DNA of 9,968 bases from Acidobacteriota bacterium. GTDB taxonomy: Bacteria; Acidobacteriota; Thermoanaerobaculia; Multivoradales; SZUA-115. The stretch covers positions 1 through 9,968 of the forward strand of contig QIHU01000791.1 in assembly GCA_003231035.1 (NCBI GenBank). Direction: 5' to 3'. The notes under the pieces were generated by a model, which saw only the letters and a list, made by a program, of their open reading frames with translations, was not told the origin of the DNA and ran no database searches. This document shows positions 5,538 to 9,968 of this stretch, in pieces. Position numbers and translations under genes: made by a program. Within the stretch, counting starts at the first letter, position 1. Every line of letters begins with the position of its first letter.

Positions 5538-5947
5538 ACTGGGTTCGGCCCGAGCAGCTCCGAGGGCGCGGCGAGAAAGGCCATTCCCTGCTCCTCGCCA
5601 TGGTGGTGCTGGTCCTCGTCACCACGGCCGCGCTCCTGGTGTCGAGTGCATTGATGCTGCGCATGCGGGAGGTTCAGGAGGAGATGATCGCGGTGCGCTT
5701 GACCGCGCTGGTGGACGCGGCGATGGCCGAGACCTTGGCCCAGTTCAGCCGCGGCGGTAGGCTACGCGGCGGCGAGCGACCTTTTGGCGGTGGGCGCATC
5801 AGCAGTGAAGTCATCGCCACCCAAGGACGCAGCCGAACGGTGCGGATCGAAGCCCACTACGGCGCTAAGGTGCGCCGGCTCGAGGTCGAAGTCCTGCTGA
5901 CCCCGCAAGGGCCAACGATCCTCTCGTGGCGCCGACTCGCCGCTTGA
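5531..5947 (+). CDS. PilX/GspK-like minor pilin with atypical prepilin signal
   Basis: From ATG 5531 this encodes 138 residues. A 17-residue basic leader ends in KG17, followed by H18-SLLL22 and a long hydrophobic helix (about 20-43). The +5 glutamate of ordinary pilins is replaced by leucine. Loss of that glutamate is characteristic of the tip subunits GspK and PilX, which cap the minor-pilin complex. It is shorter than usual GspK (around 300 residues) and nearer small PilX proteins. The start is chosen because it overlaps the previous stop as ATGGTGA (5531-5537) and gives a proper leader; an in-frame opening further upstream (about 5360) would bury the hydrophobic segment. Third in the minor-pilin set and last gene of the apparent operon. 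The 126 bp that follow carry no clear terminator. Assignment rests on position, topology and signal, not on a family motif. Confidence 0.72.
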   Translation: MVNWVRPEQLRGRGEKGHSLLLAMVVLVLVTTAALLVSSALMLRMREVQEEMIAVRLTALVDAAMAETLAQFSRGGRLRGGERPFGGGRISSEVIATQGRSRTVRIEAHYGAKVRRLEVEVLLTPQGPTILSWRRLAA

Positions 5948-6073
5948 CTCGTTCCCCCGGCCGTGCCACGATTTTGCGGTTGGTTCCAAGTTCCGCGGCC
6001 GAGAAAGCTCACCCCGTGACACAGAGTTACCAACTGCTCCACCCATCCACCGCGGCAAGACGGATGATCCAAT
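5948..6073 (+). other. Intergenic region before the molybdenum hydroxylase genes
   Basis: This 126-bp gap separates the pilin operon from the hydroxylase operon and is the natural place for the latter's promoter. I find no convincing -35/-10 pair, no sigma54 -24/-12 motif and no hairpin with a T-run. The only small feature is a TTGG-tt-CCAA dyad near 5980-5989. The Shine-Dalgarno before ATG 6074 is weak. Confidence 0.3.
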
Positions 6074-6655
6074 ATGGCTGACCCAATGACGGCGCTGAAC
6101 TTGCGCATCAACGGCGAAGAGCGCCGGGTACTCTCCCCCACCCACCACACCCTCCTCGAGGTGCTGCGCGAGGAGTGCTCCTTGACCGGAACCAAGCACG
6201 GGTGCGAGTTGGGAGAGTGCGGCGTCTGCACGGTTCTGGTGGACGGCCAGCCTGTCCTTTCCTGCCTGGTCCTGGCGGCGGAGGTGGAAGAATGCGCCAT
6301 CGAGACGGTCGAGGGGATGCAGCGCGGCAACGAGTTGCACCCGTTGCAGTCGACCTTCGCCGATCTCGGGGCTGCCCAGTGCGGCTATTGCACGCCGGGT
6401 ATCTTGTTGACCGCCCAAGCACTGATCGCGGACAATCCCCAACCCAGCGATGGCGAGATTCGCGAAGCGCTATCCGGCAACCTCTGCCGCTGCACCGGAT
6501 ACCACAAGATCATCGAAGCGGTCCGTTGGGCCGCCGCCCTGGAGCGCGGCGAAGCCGACGCCAAACCCCCATCGGAAGCACTGTACGGTTCGCCCCTTCC
6601 GCGAATTTCTCCGCCCTCAGCTCAGGAAGAAGACCCAAGGCAGGAGAAGGGCTGA
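6074..6655 (+). CDS. hcrC: Molybdenum hydroxylase 2Fe-2S subunit, 4-hydroxybenzoyl-CoA reductase gamma type
   Basis: This 193-residue protein is the small iron-sulfur subunit of a xanthine oxidase-family enzyme. The N-terminal plant-type [2Fe-2S] domain has C44, C49, C52 (CELGECGVC) and C64. The helical second domain has C103 and C106 (QCGYCTPG) and C138 and C140 (CRCTGY), which bind the second cluster near the molybdopterin cytosine dinucleotide. It relays electrons between the FAD subunit and the Mo site. The fold proper ends near residue 158; a proline- and acid-rich tail of about 33 residues follows that compact family members lack. Its TGA shares one base with the ATG of the large subunit. 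The specific Hcr assignment comes from the FAD subunit downstream and the C-A-B gene order; on its own this could be any member of the family. Confidence 0.85.
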   Translation: MADPMTALNLRINGEERRVLSPTHHTLLEVLREECSLTGTKHGCELGECGVCTVLVDGQPVLSCLVLAAEVEECAIETVEGMQRGNELHPLQSTFADLGAAQCGYCTPGILLTAQALIADNPQPSDGEIREALSGNLCRCTGYHKIIEAVRWAAALERGEADAKPPSEALYGSPLPRISPPSAQEEDPRQEKG

Positions 6656-9210
6656 TGGCCGAGCCAAGACGAAGTGTCGCACCAGGCTCGCCCGCGGAGC
6701 GACCGCTCAACTGGATCGGCAAACCCTTCCGCAGGGTCGACGGCCGAGCCAAGGTCACCGGTCAAGCTCAGTTCGCCGACGACTTGACCTTCCCCCGCAT
6801 GGTCTACATGCGGCTGGTCCGCAGTACCGTGCCCCACGCTCTAATCCGCGCCATCGATCTCTCCGCCGCCGAAAAGATGCCAGGAGTCCTCGCTTTCCTG
6901 ACCGGCGAGGATCTACCCACCCCCTTTGGAATCCTGCCGGTCTCTCAAGACGAACACGCGTTGTGTCAAGACAAAGTCCGCTTTGTCGGCGATCCGGTGG
7001 TAGCGGTTGCGGCACTCAGCGAGGAGCAAGCCTACGAGGCGGCGCTCGCGGTCCGCATCGACTACGAGCCACTCAAGACCATCTCCGGGGTCGACGAGGC
7101 CTTGGCCAATCCCGAACCTCGCATCCACGACTACGGCGACTACGGCAATGTCCACAAGGCGGTCTCGATGCGTTTCGGCGACACCGACGCCGGCTTCAAA
7201 GCCGCGGACTTGATCCTCGAGGACCTTTCCTACTTCGAGGGCAACACTCATCTGGCGATGGAACAGCACTCCGCGGTGGCGCTGACCGAGGACGACGACC
7301 GGGTCACCCTCTACTCGTCGACCCAAACGCCTCACTACGTGCACCGTGCCCTCTCCAAGGTCCTCGCTCTTCCCCCCTCCAGGGTACGGGTGATCGCCTG
7401 TACCAACGGCGGCGGATTCGGCGGCAAGAGCGACCCTTTCCATCACGAGATCGCGGTCGCCAAGATGGCTCTCAAGCTGGGCCGGCCGGTGAAGATCACC
7501 CTCACCCGCGAGGAGGTCTTCTACTGCCACCGAGGGCGCCACCCAGTTCTCATGCAGCTGCGCACCGGTTTCAAGCGGGATGGATCGATGACCGCGCAGC
7601 ACCTGAAGACCGCGCTCGACGGGGGCGCCTACGGTTCGTACGGCGTCGCTTCGACCTACTACACCGGCGCGCTCCAAACCGTGACTTACCAGCTACCGAC
7701 TTACCACTTCGAGGGCGTTCGCGCCTTCACCAACAAGCCGCCCTGCGGCCCTAAGCGTGGCCACGGCACACCGCAGCCACGGTTCGCTTTGGAGACCCAC
7801 CTCGACAAGGCGGCCCATCGATTGGGGATCGACCCGGCGACCCTTCGCCTCAACAACCTCGCCGAAGCGGACAGCGTGACCGCCAACTGGCTGCGCATCG
7901 GCACCATGGGATTGAAGGAGTGCATCGAGGCGGTGGTCGAGGGCAGCGGTTGGCGCCAACGCTACGCCAAGCTACCCCACGGCCGGGGTCTTGGATTGGC
8001 TTGCGGCTCCTACCTCTGCGGTGCCGGCTTGCCGATCTACTGGAATCACATGCCGCAATCCGGGGTCCAGCTCAAGCTCGACCGCAGTGGTGGGGTGGCC
8101 GTTTTTTGTGGCGAAAGCGAGATCGGCCAGGGCTCCGACAGCGTCTTGGCGGCGGTGGTCGCCGAGGTGCTGGGAATCGACCTGGCCGACATTCGCCTTT
8201 GCGTTGCCGACACCGACCTGACCCCGGTCGACCTCGGCAGCTACTCCTCCAGGGTGACCTTGATGGTCGGCAACGCCGCCCGACAAGCCGCCGAACGGGC
8301 CCGCGAGTTGATCGCCGGCTCCGTCGCCGAGCGGCTCGAAGTTCCTGCTGAGCAGCTCGTCTTCGCCAACGGCCGAGTGTTCAGCCGCGCCGACCCCGAA
8401 ACCGGCCTCTCCTTCGCCGAGGCGGTGATCTGCACCGAAGCGGTTCACGGCACCCTGGGCACGACCGGCTCCTACACCCCACCGCGCTCGCCGGGCCGCT
8501 ACCGTGGCAGCGGCGTCGGCCCCTCTCCGGCCTACTCCTATTCCGCGGCGGTGATCGAGACCGAAGTCGACCCCGCCACCGGCCTCTACGAGGTTCGCCA
8601 CGTCTGGATCGCGCACGACATCGGCCGCGCCCTCAACCCGGTTCTGACTCTAGGCCAGGTCGAAGGTAGCGTCTATATGGGGTTGGGTGAGGCGTTGATG
8701 GAAGAGCAAGTTTTCCGTCGACTCCCTGAGCGAAGGTCCAACGCGCTGGTCCACAAGATGCCGTCGATGCTCGAATACAAGAGCCCCACCTTCCACGACA
8801 TGCCGCCGGTCACCACTTACTTGATCGAGGATCCCGATCCGCAGGGCCCATTTGGCGCCAAGGAGGTCGGCCAGGGCCCCCTGTTGCCAATCATGCCAGC
8901 GCTAGCTAACTCGATCTTCGACGCCGTCGGAGTGCGCATCGATCAGATTCCGATTCAGCCGCAGATGATCGTCAAGGCTCTCCAAGCCAAGTCTTCGGGC
9001 AAGCCGGCCCGCTTCGGGCCCACCTCCTTCCCCGAGGTCGACTTCGGCGAGGAACTGGTGGTTCCGACTCCCGCCGAAGGCGGAGACGGACGGGCAATCT
9101 CGGACTTCAAGCACAAATTACGAGCCGGTATGCGAGGTGCGTCAGGCACCATGACCACGCGCGAAGAGGCGCTCAAGGGGAAGAAGGATGCTCCGCTTAC
9201 CACCGTTTGA
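6655..9210 (+). CDS. hcrA: Molybdenum hydroxylase molybdopterin-binding subunit, 4-hydroxybenzoyl-CoA reductase alpha type
   Basis: This 851-residue catalytic subunit has the aldehyde oxidase/xanthine dehydrogenase a/b hammerhead domain (about 25-145), then the Mo-cofactor domains. Landmarks are GGGFGGK (252-258), a CGPKRGHG loop (364-371) where xanthine dehydrogenases have AFRGFG, GESEIGQGSD (486-495), and GPFGAKEVGQGP (731-742) with the presumed catalytic E737. In 4-hydroxybenzoyl-CoA reductase this subunit binds the CoA thioester and removes the para hydroxyl, giving benzoyl-CoA. HcrA of Thauera is, as I recall, 769 residues with the glutamate at 726. The N-terminus here is thus about 11 longer and there is an extra C-terminal tail of about 70 residues (roughly 780-851). 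ATG 6655 is chosen because it is preceded by GGAGAAGG and overlaps the upstream stop by one base. The 3' end overlaps the FAD-subunit gene by 23 bp. Family is certain; substrate is likely. Confidence 0.85.
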   Translation: MAEPRRSVAPGSPAERPLNWIGKPFRRVDGRAKVTGQAQFADDLTFPRMVYMRLVRSTVPHALIRAIDLSAAEKMPGVLAFLTGEDLPTPFGILPVSQDEHALCQDKVRFVGDPVVAVAALSEEQAYEAALAVRIDYEPLKTISGVDEALANPEPRIHDYGDYGNVHKAVSMRFGDTDAGFKAADLILEDLSYFEGNTHLAMEQHSAVALTEDDDRVTLYSSTQTPHYVHRALSKVLALPPSRVRVIACTNGGGFGGKSDPFHHEIAVAKMALKLGRPVKITLTREEVFYCHRGRHPVLMQLRTGFKRDGSMTAQHLKTALDGGAYGSYGVASTYYTGALQTVTYQLPTYHFEGVRAFTNKPPCGPKRGHGTPQPRFALETHLDKAAHRLGIDPATLRLNNLAEADSVTANWLRIGTMGLKECIEAVVEGSGWRQRYAKLPHGRGLGLACGSYLCGAGLPIYWNHMPQSGVQLKLDRSGGVAVFCGESEIGQGSDSVLAAVVAEVLGIDLADIRLCVADTDLTPVDLGSYSSRVTLMVGNAARQAAERARELIAGSVAERLEVPAEQLVFANGRVFSRADPETGLSFAEAVICTEAVHGTLGTTGSYTPPRSPGRYRGSGVGPSPAYSYSAAVIETEVDPATGLYEVRHVWIAHDIGRALNPVLTLGQVEGSVYMGLGEALMEEQVFRRLPERRSNALVHKMPSMLEYKSPTFHDMPPVTTYLIEDPDPQGPFGAKEVGQGPLLPIMPALANSIFDAVGVRIDQIPIQPQMIVKALQAKSSGKPARFGPTSFPEVDFGEELVVPTPAEGGDGRAISDFKHKLRAGMRGASGTMTTREEALKGKKDAPLTTV

Positions 9211-9968
9211 GCTGCGCCGAGCGGCGACCGTCGAGGAGGCGGCGGGAATCCTCTCGGGTGAGGGCGCGATGGAAGGACGCCAGATTCGGTTGGTGGCCGG
9301 CGGAACCGACCTGTGGCCCAACATGAAGCGCCGCCACCAGAGTGCCGACACCGTGATCAGCCTCCGCGGAATCCACCAGCTGGGAGGCGTTGGGGAAGCT
9401 GGAGCGGAATTGCGACTGGGCGCCACCACGACGCTGAACGAGGCTGCCCTCGACCCCATTGTCCGCGGCCGCTACCCGGCTCTGGCGCGGGCCGTGACCA
9501 GCATCTCGACACCGGTTTTGCGCAACATGGGCACCCTCGGCGGCAACCTCTGCCTCGACACCCGCTGCACTTACTACAACCAAAACGAAGAGTGGCGGCG
9601 CTCGATCGACTACTGCATGAAGGAGGCTGGCACCGTCTGTTGGGTCGCCCCGGGGTCGCCGCGCTGTTGGGCCATTTCCGCCAGCGATTCGGCGCCGATC
9701 CTCTGCGCGCTCAAGGCCCGAGTTCGGCTGGTGTCCAGTGCTGGCGAGCGGGTGATCGCGGTCGAGGATTTGTTTGTCGACGACGGCATCGACTACCTTG
9801 CTAAGCGACCGGACGAGATCCTCACCGAGGTCCTGCTACCCGCCGCCTCGTCCCACCCGAACGAGGGCCACTCGGGCAACTCCGCAGGCTGCCGTGCCGC
9901 CTTCTGGAAGTTGCGTCGACGGGGTTCGATCGACTTCGCGGTGCTCACCGCGGCCGTCGCCGTCTGGA
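9188..9968 (+). CDS. hcrB: FAD-binding subunit with extra [4Fe-4S] loop, 4-hydroxybenzoyl-CoA reductase beta type (3' end beyond window)
   Basis: Translation from ATG 9188 gives 260 residues, open to the right edge. The FAD-binding PCMH-type domain shows VAGGTDL (36-42) and NMGTLGGNLCLDTRC (113-127), the usual flavin loops of xanthine oxidase-family FAD subunits. Between these and the rest of the domain is an insertion with C127, C143, C151 and C160, spaced 16, 8 and 9. These equal, from memory, the ligands C122, C138, C146 and C155 of the additional [4Fe-4S] cluster in Thauera HcrB. That cluster lets low-potential ferredoxin feed electrons toward the Mo site, opposite to the usual direction in this family. 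The gene starts within the last 23 bases of the large-subunit gene, preceded by GGGGAAGAAGG. It is third in the C-A-B order reported for hcr. It is truncated by the window; the C-terminal domain is only begun. Confidence 0.88.
   Translation, partial: MLRLPPFELRRAATVEEAAGILSGEGAMEGRQIRLVAGGTDLWPNMKRRHQSADTVISLRGIHQLGGVGEAGAELRLGATTTLNEAALDPIVRGRYPALARAVTSISTPVLRNMGTLGGNLCLDTRCTYYNQNEEWRRSIDYCMKEAGTVCWVAPGSPRCWAISASDSAPILCALKARVRLVSSAGERVIAVEDLFVDDGIDYLAKRPDEILTEVLLPAASSHPNEGHSGNSAGCRAAFWKLRRRGSIDFAVLTAAVAVW

Noticed and set aside
5962..5978. Possible sigma54 promoter (TGCCACG...TTGCG) before hcrC
   Set aside because: It lacks the GG of the -24 element and the GC-to-GC spacing is one base short.
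6175..6654. Upstream extension of the molybdopterin subunit
   Set aside because: This part is the 2Fe-2S subunit gene read out of frame; ATG 6655 with GGAGAAGG and a one-base stop overlap is the clear start.
6913..7677. 254-codon minus-strand open frame
   Set aside because: It is antisense to hcrA-type coding sequence, a common effect of high GC; no motif was seen.
6450..7754. 434-codon plus-strand open frame
   Set aside because: It is a frame shadow of the molybdopterin subunit with Arg/Pro-rich composition; the real frame has all family motifs.
1..9968. tRNA or rRNA genes, CRISPR arrays, phage genes, self-transmissible elements
   Set aside because: None were seen: no cloverleaf-like ends, no regularly spaced repeat array and no integrase or transposase reading frame.

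Overview
The window is a GC-rich, densely packed bacterial chromosome segment. Everything left of about 3.3 kb is transcribed leftward and everything right of 3.4 kb rightward, with one divergent intergenic region at 3300-3416. No ribosomal marker is present, so the host can only be guessed. GC content, minor pilins, a B12-radical SAM enzyme, VapBC modules and an anaerobic-type aromatic CoA reductase would suit an Acidobacteriota- or Myxococcota-like lineage; this is a weak inference.

Left arm (1-3299, minus strand). A B12-binding radical SAM protein runs off the left edge. Right of it are two unrelated VapBC-type toxin-antitoxin modules, at 996-1675 and 1759-2411. Each has antitoxin first, then toxin, coupled by the same four-base GTGA overlap. 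The second has an unusually good sigma70-like promoter that would start transcription on the antitoxin ATG. Next comes a 136-bp palindromic MITE-like element (2574-2709) with 24-bp near-perfect inverted ends beginning and ending in CTAG. Its right-hand CTAG contains the stop codon of a DinB-family gene. A lone 14-bp copy of the element's end lies in the divergent promoter region at 3378-3391.

Middle (3417-5947, plus strand). A glycosyltransferase of the DUF3524/GTDC1 family (tRNA-queuosine mannosyltransferase type) overlaps the first of three minor pilin/pseudopilin genes (PilV/GspI-, PilW/GspJ- and PilX/GspK-like). The four genes are spaced as one translationally coupled operon.

Right arm (6074-9968, plus strand). 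Three overlapping genes encode a molybdenum hydroxylase in the order 2Fe-2S subunit, molybdopterin subunit, FAD subunit. The FAD subunit carries a four-cysteine loop (C127, C143, C151, C160) whose spacing equals that of the extra [4Fe-4S] cluster of 4-hydroxybenzoyl-CoA reductase HcrB. The enzyme is therefore most likely HcrCAB-type: it removes the phenolic hydroxyl of 4-hydroxybenzoyl-CoA with low-potential electrons to give benzoyl-CoA. The last gene is cut by the right edge.
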